A stretch of 64,000 nucleotides of DNA from Nematostella vectensis (lineage: Eukaryota; Cnidaria; Anthozoa; Actiniaria; Edwardsiidae), in NCBI RefSeq assembly GCF_932526225.1, contig NC_064047.1, positions 14,667,121 to 14,731,120 on the forward strand, given 5' to 3'. The notes below the pieces were generated by a model. The model saw nothing but the letters and a program-made list of their open reading frames with translations, had not been told where the DNA came from and did no database searches. A program made the position numbers and the translations under genes. How positions within the stretch are numbered: the stretch's first letter is position 1; each line of letters begins with the position of its first letter. This document shows, one piece after another, positions 54,546-64,000 of this stretch.

Positions 54546-57500
54546 GTAGGCTATTTTCATTATAACACTAAAGAGTTACGCGAAATGCAGAAATACACGA
54601 ACAAGGCCAGAAATACTGGGTAGGCTATTTTCATTATAACACTAAAGAGTTACGCGAAATACAGAAATACACGAACTAGGACAGAAATACTGGGTAAGCT
54701 ATTTTCATTATAACACTAAAGAGTTACGCGAAATACAGAAATACACGAACAAGGCCAGAAATACTGGGTAAGCTATTTTAATTATAACACTAAAGAGTTA
54801 CGCGAAATACAGAAATACACGAACTAGGACAGAAATACTGGGTAAGCTATTTTCATTATAACACTAAAGAGTTACGCGAAATACAGAAATACACGAACTA
54901 GGACAGAAACACTGGGTAGGCTATTTTAATTATAACCCTAAAGAGTTACAGGAAATATTGTAAATACACGAACTAGGCCAGAAATACTGGGTAAGTTGTT
55001 TTAATAATAACCCTAATTAACTGATTAAGAGTTACGCGAAATACAAAAAATACAAGAACTATGCCAGGAATACTGGGTAGGCTATTTTAATTATAACCCC
55101 AAAGAGTTACGCGAAATACATAAAATACACGAACTAGGACAAGAAGGAAGCTATTAGCCTGAAAGAGCTACTGGAAGAGGTTAATCTAGCAATAAGCAAC
55201 CCCCTCCCCCTTTAGCTGTGCTTGCATTGCAAATATTTTTGCAGATCTCGAATGGCCGCCAACAAAAAAAACGTTTGCTCGTTTGTTTTAACCATTAGTG
55301 AACATAGAAAAGCAGACTATGAGTCACTGCTCTATCCGTGCCCTTTTTTGCGTGTAGAGACCCATTGACCCATTTACAAGAGTCATTGCCCTCCGCAGCC
55401 TAAAGTGGACGTGTTGCGCTACCAAGAGGAAGAAAAACGAACTGATGTTCAGCTGTGGCGCTACTATTTCCGCCATCCCTGGTCTCGCATCATAACCTCA
55501 TATCTCGTGGTTTTCTTGAACTTCTTTATTTTTGCCGAGGATCCTGTTTCTCACAGCTACGAGGAATGCACCATTGACTACATCGGCGACGTGTACACGT
55601 TCTTATTTATCAGGTCAGTTTAATCTTAAATGATAAAATTCACGAGACTCGAACACGTGACTAAGGCCTGGCTATACTAGGCGAAATGTCTGTTTTACCC
55701 GGCTGTGACGTATCCACGAAACCACGACATATTATCCTGATATTCATTTTTGGCTTGAAAACACAGGTGGCCCAGTGGCTCGTTTGTGCTCGTCAAACTT
55801 GGCACGTGGTTATTCGCCATCTCCTTGGGTTTGCTTATTGGCAAGTTCCTCCTTCATAAATGGCTGTTCTGTCAAAAACTCAAGCTGAAGATTTTCACGG
55901 AGGATGGGCAGGGTTCATGGATGGTCATGTTCCTCTCGTGTTTCTTCTTCCTGTTTGTCTTCAGGTAGGGTCACAGCTCTGGCTACCTGTGGTAGGATCA
56001 CACCTAGGGCTGGCTGTGGTAGGATCACAGCTTGGGCCACCTGTGTTTAAATTATAACTTTTGGTGCCTGTGTTAGGATAACAGCTTTGGCTACCTGTGG
56101 TTTAACAGCGCTACCTGTGGTTGGGTCACGGCTTGGAAAGGAAATATTGGGCTTCTTATGTTAGGATTAGGGGGATAACGGCTTGAGTTAGGAAAAGTAA
56201 GAGCGCAAGAAAGGGCCGAGGGGGGATTGGGGGGAGGGGGGATTGGGGGGAGGGGGGGAAGGACCTGAGGAAAGAGAGGAAAGAAGACAAAGTCTGAGAG
56301 GAAAAGAGGAGATAAAAACGACCTGCCCTAGGATTACTGATGATAAGATAATCTACAGTCTTGTTATCTTTAACTTCAAAAGCTGACAACTTACGTACCC
56401 TTCTATTAACTAGCTCCGTAATATACTGCGTGAGATCTGTGATTGCCTTATATACCTCCTTGTCACCGAGCTGTCTTAGTGCCTCTTGAATATACTTATC
56501 ATTATCCATGACCAATACACCAGACCCCTTATCCGTCTTCTTTTTAACTATATCCTTAGCATACCTTAAATCCCTAAGAGCTCGGCGTTCATCCTGTGTC
56601 AAATTACTATAAATCTTACCTTGTTTGGTTGAATATAAGATCTCTTCTTCCAAGGCTTTAGCGTATGTCTCTATAGCAATTTCGCGACACTTTTCTGGGC
56701 AACAAGGCTGGGCTTTCCGAAAAATCTGCATCCTCAATATCCGAATCATAAAAAAAATTCACTTAACCGTATACGCCTAACGAAATCATTAATATCCTAA
56801 CGTAAAGCAAAAACATCCAACTCATTAGGAGTAGGACAAAACTTAGACTGTTAGAAGAGCAACCTCCCCACGGCTAAGTTCCCGGATTAACAACAAGACC
56901 CATAGTAGACTCCCCCACTATACTGGTAACCGTATTAGTATAAATAGCTTCTGGAACAGACCCAGATAATGTTATAATAATATTGTCCATATTCAAATCA
57001 GAGTTGTACTTCGTTTTTAAGATATTTATTCAGGACTGTAAAGCAACTCACACACTTAATTTATACGCTTGATTTGCATAATCTTAGGTACACGCGCCCC
57101 AAGAGTATTGCATGTATTGAATTCCATAACATAGAGTGACTATGGTTTCTTAGTAAATATGGTGATAACTATCGTAACATGGTTACTATGGTAACATTGT
57201 CTCTAGCTATGCGTACAATGGCTTCCTGATGCTCGAGGGCAAGTACATGGACACGCTTCACGCCAGTAGTCGTATGGGCATGCAGAACCAGACATTCATG
57301 AAGTTCGCTGCCATGGGAACGTGGCTAGGTGATTTCTTCACCGCTTGGATGGTAACGGATATGATGTTACAGGTACGGTCTTCCTGTGATAACAGAAATA
57401 ATATTACAGGTACGGACTTCCTGTGGTAAAAGAAATAATATTACAGGTACGGTCTTCCTGTGGCAACGGATATGATGTTACAGGTACGGTCTTCCTGTGG

Positions 57501-60500
57501 TAACGGATATGATGTTACAGGTGCGGTCTTCCTGTGGTAACGGATATAATGTTACATGTATGGTACGGGTACGGTCTTCATGTGGTAATGAATCACACAA
57601 CGGTAAAAAAAAGTATGTCTTTGATGGTGTGAGGGTGAGTATTGATGTATGTTTGGAGCAAGGCCGATGATATGTCTGTGGAGCCCAAAGGTTCTGGTTA
57701 CCTGACATTTGCTAGGTAGAAGTGGAGTTTGATGGGGACTTTCGTAAACGACACTTTCCCAACTTTTTAACGACTGTTGTTAAGATGGAGATATCTTAGT
57801 GATTAACACATCGGTAACAAAAATGTGGATTTATGCTGGTATCTAATGGGCACATCTATGGTAAGATCCTTATGCCGGTATGGTAAGATCCTTATGCCGG
57901 TATGGTAAGATCCTTATCCCGGTATGGTAAGATACTTATGCCGGTATGGTAAGATACTTATGCCGGTATGGTAAGATACTTATGCCGGTATGGTAAGATA
58001 CTTATGCCGGTATGGTAAGATACTTATGCCGGTATGGTAAAAGCCTTATCCCGGTATGGTAAGATCCTTATCCCGGTATGGTAAGATCCTTATCCCGGTA
58101 TGGTAAGATCCTTATGCCGGTATAGTAAGATCCTTATGCCGGTATGGTAAGATCCTTATGCTGGTATGGTAAGATCCTTATGCCGGTATGGTAAGATACT
58201 TATGCCAGTATGGTAAGATCCTTATCCCGCTATGGTAAGATCCTTATGCCGGTATGGTAAGATACTTATCCCGGTATGGTAATACCCTTATCCCGGTATG
58301 GTAAGATCCTTATCCCGGTATGGTAAGATCCTTATGCCGGTATGGTAAGATCCTTATGCCGGTATGGTAAGATCCTTATGCCGGTATGGTAAGATCCTTA
58401 TGCCGGTATGGTAAGATACTTATGCCGGTATGGTAAGATACTTATCCCGGTATGGTAAGATCCTTATGCCGGTATGGTAATACCCTTATCCCGGTATGGT
58501 AAGATCCTTATGCCGGTATGGTAAGATCCTTATGCCGGTATGGTAAGATACTTATGCCGGTATGGTAAGATCCTTATCCCGGTATGGTAAGATCCTTATG
58601 CCGGTATGGTAATACCCTTATCCCGGTATGGTAAGATCCTTATGCCGGTATGGTAAGATCCTTATCCTGTATGGTAAGATCCTTATCCCGGTATGGTAAG
58701 ATCCTTATCCCGGTATGGTAAGATCCTTATGCCGGTATGGTAAGATCCTTATGCCGGTATGGTAAGAGCCTTACCCCGGTATGGTAAGAGCCTTATCCCG
58801 GTATGGTAAGATCCTTATGCCGGTATGGTAAGATCCTTATGCCGGTATGGTAAGATCCTTATGCCGGTGTGGTAAGATCCTTATCCCGGTATGGTAAGAT
58901 CCTTATGCCGGTATGGTAAGATTCTTATGCCGGTACGGTAAGATCCTTATCCCGGTATGGTAAGAGCCTTATCCCGGTATGGTAAGATCCTTATCCCGGT
59001 ATGGTAAGATCCTTATGCCGGTATGGTAAGAGCCTTATCCCGGTATGGTAAGAGCCTTATCCCGGTATGGTAAGATCCTTATGCCGGTATGGTAAGATCC
59101 TTATGCCGGTATGGTAAGATCCTTATGCCGGTGTGGTAAGATCCTTATCCCGGTATGGTAAGATCCTTATGCCGGTATGGTAAGATTCTTATGCCGGTAT
59201 GGTAAGATCCTTATCCCGGTATGGTAAGAGCCTTATCCCGGTATGGTAAGATCCTTATCCCGGTATGGTAAGATCCTTATGCCGGTATGGTAAGATCCTT
59301 ATGCCGGTATGGTAAGATCCTTATGCCGGTATGGTAAGATCCTTATCCCGGTATGGTAAGATCCTTATCCCGTATGGTAAGATACTTATCCCGGTATGGT
59401 AATACCCTTATCCCGGTATGGTAAGATCCTTATGCCGGTGTGGTAAGATCCTTATGCCGGTATGGTAAGATCCTTATCCCGGTATGGTAAGATCCTTATG
59501 CCGGTATGGTAATACCCTTATCCCGGTATGGTAAGATCCTTATGCCGGTATGGTAAGATCCTTATCCCGGTATGCTAAGAGCCTTATCCCGATATGGTAA
59601 GATCCTCATCCCGGTATGGTAAGATCCTTATGCCGATGTGTTTTGACGCGCAGCAAATGCTGGTATTCATGTTTTCTTGTAGCTTCGGGTGTTCGGGTGT
59701 TCGGGAATTGGGATAACTAGATCAATCAGGACACCATGTAAGGCAAATAAGGCATCATTCACACGCTTGATCTGCTTCTTAGAGGTTTGAAAGAACCCTG
59801 TTTTATATCAAGACATTGATCTACAAATAGCAGCTCGTTCATTTAAAGTTGTTTAGGGATCGCCTTATAGCACGTTTTTCATAGGGCCTGAAGTACGACA
59901 ACTGGGCTAAGGGTGTGCGAGTGTTTTGGAATAAAGGCCTTAACCGCGTATACGTCTTCTGGTTCGTGGCCTTGGCGATGACGATCGTGGTATCTACAGC
60001 AATCAGTACTGATTACCTGGACTGGGATCGCATAAGCAGGAACTTCATGCCCACCAACGAGCTGTCCAGGGCATTCCTGGCATCCTTTATCCTGGTCATG
60101 GACCTTACGATCGTCATGCAGGTAAACGTCAGCGCGAAACATGGGTACTCTTTATCATATCTTATGGCATGTCATATGAGTCACACTATCTCGATTCGTC
60201 TCAATTCTCAATTCGTCACACTATCTCAATTCGTCTCGATTTTCAATTCGTCTAACGTGTGCCACACTTTAGCATGTGCAACAAAAGTGGAATGTGCACA
60301 CAGTGCAGTATCGTAACCCATCGTATCATATGTGCGCAATATCGTAACTCATCGTATCATATGATCATATGTGCGCAGTATCGTAACCCATCGTATCATA
60401 TGATCATATGTGCACAGTATCGTAACCCATCGTATCATATGTGCGCAGTATCGTAACCCATCGTATCATATGTACGCAGTATCGTAACCCATCGTATCAT

Positions 60501-63500
60501 ATGTGCGCAGTATCGTAACCCATCGTATCATATGTGCGCAGTATCGTAACCCATCGTATCATATGTGCGCAGTATCGTAACCAATCGTATCATATGTGCG
60601 CAGTATCGTAACCCATCGTATCATATGATCATATGTGCGCAGTATCGAAAACCCATAGTATCATATGTGCGCAGTATCGTAACCCATCATATCATATAAT
60701 CATATGTGCGCAGTATCGTAACCCATCGTATCATATGTGCGCAGTATCGTAACCAATCGTATCACATGTGCGCAGTATCGTAACCCATCGTATCATATGA
60801 TCATATGTGCGCAGTATCGAAAACCCATAGTATCATATGTGCGCAGTATCGTAACCCATCATATCATATAATCATATGTGCGCAGTATCATAACCCATCG
60901 TATATGTGCGCAGTATCATAACCCATCGTATCATATGTGCGCAGTATCGTAACCCATCGTATCCTATGTGCGCAGTATCGTAACCCATCATATCATATGT
61001 ACGCAGTATCGTAACCCATCGTATCATATGTAAGAAGTATCGTAACCCATCGTATCATATGTGCACAGTATCATAACCCATCATTTCATATGTGCGCAGT
61101 ATCGTAACCCATCGTATCATGGAGCTATCACGGGCGGGTAAAGATATTAGCTGCCAAGAAACAATAAGCCCCTACCATGCTCGACACTGCAGCTATATTA
61201 GCTAGTCTCCTAATATAAGGTGTAATTGTCAAATTGTCAGCAAGATGTTTTATTGTAACTATCTCTTGTAATGTCTCCCTTGTCTAATCAGGACTGGGAG
61301 TTTCCCCATTTTGCCGGAGCTCTGGACATCAAACTCCCAGGTGCCAATACAGACTCAATAGATTTCAGTCTCCCAGGATGTTTTGGTGGCGAACGACTCG
61401 ATGTCTACATCACGGGCAAGTGGTTCAACTACGGCATCATCTTCATCGTCATGATCTTAGACCTCAACATGTGGAAAAACCAGATTTTCTACGAGCCCTT
61501 GACGTACGGCCAGTATACTGACCCTCTGGGTTACATTTATACCATTGCAGATAAACAATATCTCAGGTATGTAGTGTGAATACCGCAGTCATAAATGATC
61601 AAAACAAGGTCGCAAAATACACCGGCGAAAAAGCGCGCTGTTGGCTATGTTGTTCACGCTTTCAGTTTATTGTTGTCGTTTTCAGTTTATTGTTGTTGTT
61701 TTCAGTTTATTGTTGTCGTTTTCAGTTTATTGTTCACGTTTTCAGTTTATTGTTGTCGTTTTCAGTTTATTGTTGTCGTTTTCAGTTTATTGTTGTCGTT
61801 TTCAGCTTATTATTGTCGTTTTCAGTTTATTGTTGTCGTTTCCAGCTTTTTGTTGTCGTTTTCAGTTTATTTTTGTCGTTTTCAGTTTATTGTTCACGTT
61901 TTCAGTTTATTGTTGTCGTTTTCAGTTTATTGTTGTCGTTTTCAGCTTATTAATGTCGTTTTCAGTTTATTGTTGTCGTTTTAAGTCTATTGTTGTCGTT
62001 TTCAGTTTATTGTTGTTGTTTTCAGTTTATTGTTGTCGTTTTCAGCTTTTTGTTGTTGTTTTCAGTTTATTGTTGTCGTTTTAAGTCTATTGTTGTCGTT
62101 TTCAGTTTATTGTTGTCGTTTAAAGTCTATTGTTGTCGTTTTTCGCTTACTCTTGTCGTTTCGGCTTGATTTGGTGTTTTTAGCTTATTCTTTGCGTTTT
62201 TTAGCTTACTCTTGGCATTTTCAGTTTATTCTTGGTGTTTTTAGCTTATTCTTGGCGTTTCAGCTTATTCTTGGCGTTTTCAGATTATTCTTGGCGTTTT
62301 CAGTTTATTCTTGGCGTTTTCAGCTTATTCTTAGTGTTTTTAGCTTATTCTTTGCGTTTTCAGCTTATTCTTTGCGTTTTCAGATGGGCGAATGACAGCA
62401 TGAAGACCTATGAATGGCGCTGGAACCATGTCAACCCAAAAACCAATCGAACCTACGGGTCAGATGATCACAAGATGAATACGCGTTACCATGGATACAC
62501 ACTCGGTCTGAAGAGCATGGCGTTTGTGCCCAGCCTTCTCGCATTTTGCTTGTTCGGCTACCTTGTCTGGCTGTTTGGCCGCGAGGAGAGTGGTGACGAG
62601 GCGCTTATAAGAAGGTAAAACTAATTATTCCTGTCTTTTTTTGTTGGAAGTGTGTCAGCCTCCTAGCTCAGTTTCATTTGTATGGCTGGGTTGTAGTAAA
62701 CCGATCGGGATAGTAAGATATTTTCGGGTCCTGTTTGAACGGTCTATTATGGACCATCTTAATTTTAGTCATTTTCCTTTATCATCGTACGTTTGTTTAT
62801 TTTTTTTACCGCTCATGGTAGGTTTTTTTTCTCTCATGCATGAGACCAAGGTTCTACATCTTCTTTTTCTCCTTAGAAAAGTCGGTTGAGATGACATTTT
62901 CTCGTTACAAAAGTCGGTTGTGATGATTTTTTCTCGTTACAAAAGTCGGTTGTGATTACTTTTTGTTCTTTACAAAAGTCAGTTTTGTCTCTAGATATCG
63001 ATGTGACAAGCGGCGAGAGCGACAGCTTAAGCACGTGCGCAGACGTAGACGTCGTGAAGAGCGACTCAAAAGAAAAAAAGTCGAGGGCGACAGGGTGGGT
63101 ACTTAGTTAAGAGGGGAGTGGTGGGCGGGGGCTAAGCGGGGGGAGGTGGGAGGTGGGAAATGATTGATGACTATGATTAAGGACCATGCCAAGAGAAGGG
63201 GTGCTTGACCTTACAATCTAAGGGGGGGAGGGATGGGGGGTGGGGTGTTGGTGCGATATTGTATTTAGAGCAGAGGGGCAGAGAACATTTACAAACCATG
63301 ACTTACATCAATATAGCCGTGCCTAAACCATGACTTACATCAATATAGCCGTGCCTAAGCCATGACTTACATCAATATAGCCGTGCCTAAGCCATGACTT
63401 ACATCAATATAGCCGTGCCTAAGCCATGACTTACATCAATATAGCCGTGCCTAAGCCATGACTTACATCAATATAGCCGTGCCTAAGCCATGACTTACAT

Positions 63501-63945
63501 CAATATAGCCGTGCCTAAGCCATGACTTACATCAATATAGCCGTGCCTAAGCCATCCATTGTCATGTACTTCCCACACCTAAAATTAATTACTTGAAGAT
63601 AAAATTGTACTGAATACTTTCTTTTCAGAACACAAGTAGTTTTAATCTTCCCAATACTCAGAACCAATCAAGCATAGACGATAGTCCAGTGCCATTCGAC
63701 ACATTTGCACTCGACGACGAAGAACCACAGGAAGCCCAACAAGAAAAAGCAAGCGAAGCAGCCGAAACTTCGAAACCAAAGCGAGGCTTTAAGTACTGGC
63801 TACGTCACCCTTATTTAAGGCTGATGACGTCATACCTTGTCGTTTTCTGTAATTTCCTGATTTTCGCTGAGGATCCCGTATCGCATAGTTATACTGATTG
63901 TGTGATTGATATTATTGGGAACATCTACGCCTTCATCTTGGCTCG
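54450..63945 (+). CDS. TMEM117: TMEM117-like multi-pass membrane protein, tandem two-module gene (partial)
   Basis: Exons: 54450-54545, 55399-55613, 55767-55964, 57207-57372, 59885-60121, 61292-61566, 62384-62614, 62995-63094, 63629-63945, all GT-AG with consistent phase. The first module (about 506 codons; human TMEM117 about 514) shows RYYFRHPWSRI, FNFFIFAEDPVSHSYEEC-type, GSWMVMFLSCFFFLF, FMKFAAMGTWLGDF, TAWMVTDMMLQ, SRAFLASFILV, QDWEFPHFAG, ITGKWFNYGIIF, LNMWKNQIFY and AFVPSLLAF. TMEM117 is a poorly characterised membrane protein linked to ER-stress signalling in mammals. Exon 9 adds an acidic linker and then restarts with KYWLRHPYLRLMTSYLVV and FAEDPVSHSY, so a second module follows beyond the window. 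Fusion rather than separate genes is inferred from phase and the lack of a start codon in exon 9. Confidence 0.9.
54546..55150 (+). repeat. 74-bp minisatellite copying the TMEM117 exon 1 end and donor
   Basis: About eight extra copies of 51 bases of exon 1 (AAAGAGTTACGCGAAATACA onward to TACTGG) plus GTARGCTATTTTMATTATAA. Donors lie at 54546, 54620, 54694, 54768, 54842, 54916, 54991 and 55077. Copies lack one base present in the exon (AAATACACG against AAACTACACG), which shifts their frame into a stop. Confidence 0.93.
55399..55613 (+). CDS. TMEM117: TMEM117 exon 2 (first transmembrane segment)
   Basis: Acceptor CTCCGCAG; 71 codons plus 2 nt, with RYYFRHPWSRIITSYLVVFL and AEDPVSHSYEEC. Donor AG|GTCAGT. 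Confidence 0.93.
55767..55964 (+). CDS. TMEM117: TMEM117 exon 3
   Basis: VLVKLGTWLFAISLGLLIGK then EDGQGSWMVMFLSC and a run of Phe; two membrane segments. Acceptor ACACAG, donor AG|GTAGGG. Confidence 0.92.
55965..56120 (+). repeat. 27-bp repeat starting at the TMEM117 exon 3 donor
   Basis: GTAGGGTCACAG at the donor (55965) recurs as GTAGGATCAC at 55992 and 56019, then in degraded form to about 56110. The block CTGTGGTAGG repeats. Only intron sequence is copied here. Confidence 0.75.
56150..57010 (-). mobile_element. Penelope-like element, 5' fragment in TMEM117 intron 3
   Basis: On the minus strand an open frame (56749 down to about 56330) reads LRDLRYAKDIVKKKTDKGSG then VLVMDNDKYIQEALRQLGD. 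This is the typical pre-RT region of Penelope-like elements. Upstream, up to about 57000, degraded frames with stops read SFVPTPNELD-like sequence. It ends in a G-rich tract (56218-56262 on the plus strand). RT core and endonuclease are missing. Confidence 0.75.
56156..56749 (-). pseudogene. PLE N-terminal ORF fragment
   Basis: This holds the homologous stretch described for the surrounding element, with KGSGVLVMDNDKYI near residues 76-89. After about residue 145 the frame runs into A/G-rich filler (low-complexity Ser/Pro/Leu), so only the first two-thirds is element protein. Confidence 0.65.
57207..57372 (+). CDS. TMEM117: TMEM117 exon 4
   Basis: SYAYNGFLMLEGKY and FMKFAAMGTWLGDFFTAWMV then TDMMLQ. 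Acceptor CTCTAG, donor CAG|GTACGG, repeated in tandem just downstream. Confidence 0.94.
57373..57575 (+). repeat. 37-bp minisatellite copying the TMEM117 exon 4 end and donor
   Basis: Units GTACGGTCTTCCTGTGGTAA then CGGATATGATGTTACAG repeat the last 21 exon bases and the donor. Donors at 57373, 57410, 57447, 57484 and 57521. Confidence 0.93.
57858..59640 (+). repeat. 22-bp minisatellite with a donor-like core, TMEM117 intron 4
   Basis: Unit GGTATGGTAAGATCCTTATG plus CC, about 80 copies. Each has ATG|GTAAGA, a near-consensus 5' splice site. Variants (CCCGG/GCCGG, ATCC/ATAC/AGCC) recur in ordered blocks, e.g. 58760-58930 and 59030-59200. Confidence 0.95.
59885..60121 (+). CDS. TMEM117: TMEM117 exon 5
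   Basis: 79 codons: KYDNWAKGVRVFWNKGLNRV, a membrane segment FWFVALAMTIVVSTAIS, and LSRAFLASFILVMDLTIVMQ. Acceptor TTCATAG, donor CAG|GTAAAC. Confidence 0.94.
60295..61125. repeat. 31-bp minisatellite, TMEM117 intron 5
   Basis: Unit CAGTATCGTAACCCATCGTA then TCATATGTGCG, with an 8-bp ATGATCAT insertion in some copies; about 26 copies. Confidence 0.94.
61292..61566 (+). CDS. TMEM117: TMEM117 exon 6
   Basis: DWEFPHFAGALDIKLPG, then ITGKWFNYGIIFIVMILDLN and MWKNQIFYEP. Acceptor AATCAG, donor AG|GTATGT. Confidence 0.95.
61650..62383 (+). repeat. 20-bp minisatellite containing the TMEM117 exon 7 acceptor
   Basis: Unit TTATTGTTGTCGTTTTCAGT, ending near the exon as TTATTCTTTGCGTTTTCAG directly before exon 7. 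About 36 potential 3' splice sites lie 18-20 bp apart. Confidence 0.94.
62384..62614 (+). CDS. TMEM117: TMEM117 exon 7
   Basis: WANDSMKTYEWRWNHVNPKT then LKSMAFVPSLLAFCLFGYLV and WLFGREESG. The acceptor GTTTTCAG is the last of many in the upstream 20-bp array. Donor AG|GTAAAA. Confidence 0.94.
62995..63094 (+). CDS. TMEM117: TMEM117 exon 8 (basic cytoplasmic tail)
   Basis: YRCDKRRERQLKHVRRRRRR then EERLKRKKVEGDR; strongly basic, as expected just after the last membrane segment. Acceptor TCTCTAG, donor AGG|GTGGGT. Confidence 0.82.
63295..63556. repeat. 32-bp minisatellite, 8 near-identical copies, TMEM117 intron 8
   Basis: Unit GCCATGACTTACATCAATAT then AGCCGTGCCTAA, copies at 63301 and every 32 bp after. 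Not junction-derived as far as I can see. Confidence 0.95.
63629..63945 (+). CDS. TMEM117: TMEM117 exon 9 (linker plus start of second module)
   Basis: A Ser/Asn/Asp/Glu-rich stretch of about 50 residues (NTSSFNLPNTQNQSSIDDSP and on) joins KPKRGFKYWLRHPYLRLMTS and FAEDPVSHSYTDC. No ATG precedes the TM segment in the exon. The donor falls in the same phase, after the homologous codon, as in exon 2 (CG|GTAAGG). Confidence 0.9.
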
Positions 63946-64000
63946 GTAAGGACCGCGTATCGCATACTTATACGAATTGCTTGATTTTCATTTCGATACT

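Noticed and set aside
61576-62618. Phe/Leu/Val-rich frames resembling a membrane protein before TMEM117 exon 7
   Set aside because: Three overlapping frames are open because of the 20-bp pyrimidine-rich repeat; only the part after 62384 is coding.

Overview
The window is animal nuclear DNA: multi-exon genes with GT-AG introns, several classes of retroelement, and very large amounts of tandem repeat. The retroelement mix (Penelope-like, Ty3/gypsy-type and BEL/Pao-type LTR elements, LINE and tyrosine-recombinase remnants), the roughly 40% GC impression and the conserved intron-rich gene structures suggest an early-branching metazoan. A cnidarian such as a sea anemone is my best guess, but that is inference.

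Two genes lie head to head. On the minus strand, 13 exons between 50110 and 15806 encode a DCAF6/NRIP-like WD40 protein, a CUL4-DDB1 substrate receptor with an IQ motif. I could follow it from a start codon to a stop codon and poly(A) signal, with matching phase at every junction, giving about 838 codons (human DCAF6 has about 860). On the plus strand, from 54450 to past the right edge, nine exons encode a TMEM117-like multi-pass membrane protein. After one complete module (about 506 codons) the next exon carries a linker that runs straight into the first membrane segment of a second TMEM117 module. This suggests a tandem or fused duplication.

The left 15 kb is a retroelement graveyard. It holds the 3' end of a Penelope-like element with a GIY-YIG endonuclease (1-1183), and a 4.6-kb LTR retrotransposon on the minus strand with 130-bp LTRs differing at one base and a 5-bp target duplication (4571-9184). 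It also holds a decayed BEL/Pao-type element (about 9430-13410), inverted repeats and a 55-bp minisatellite. The 4.3 kb between the two gene starts contains a large inverted repeat, a TIR element inserted in a tyrosine-recombinase relic, and a LINE RT relic.

The most striking feature is in the introns. About 30 kb of the 64 kb is minisatellite. At least eight arrays, in both genes, have a unit that is a copy of an adjacent exon-intron junction: DCAF6 exon 5, 11 and 12 donors, DCAF6 exon 10 and 13 acceptors, TMEM117 exon 1 and 4 donors, and the TMEM117 exon 7 acceptor. A ninth starts exactly at the TMEM117 exon 3 donor. Each array therefore presents tens to hundreds of decoy splice sites and always expands into the intron. 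The largest, about 12.1 kb, grows from the DCAF6 exon 5 donor and shows higher-order repeats. Other arrays (17/18-bp, 41-bp, 29-bp, 22-bp, 31-bp) are not visibly junction-derived, although the 22-bp one carries a consensus-like donor in every unit.
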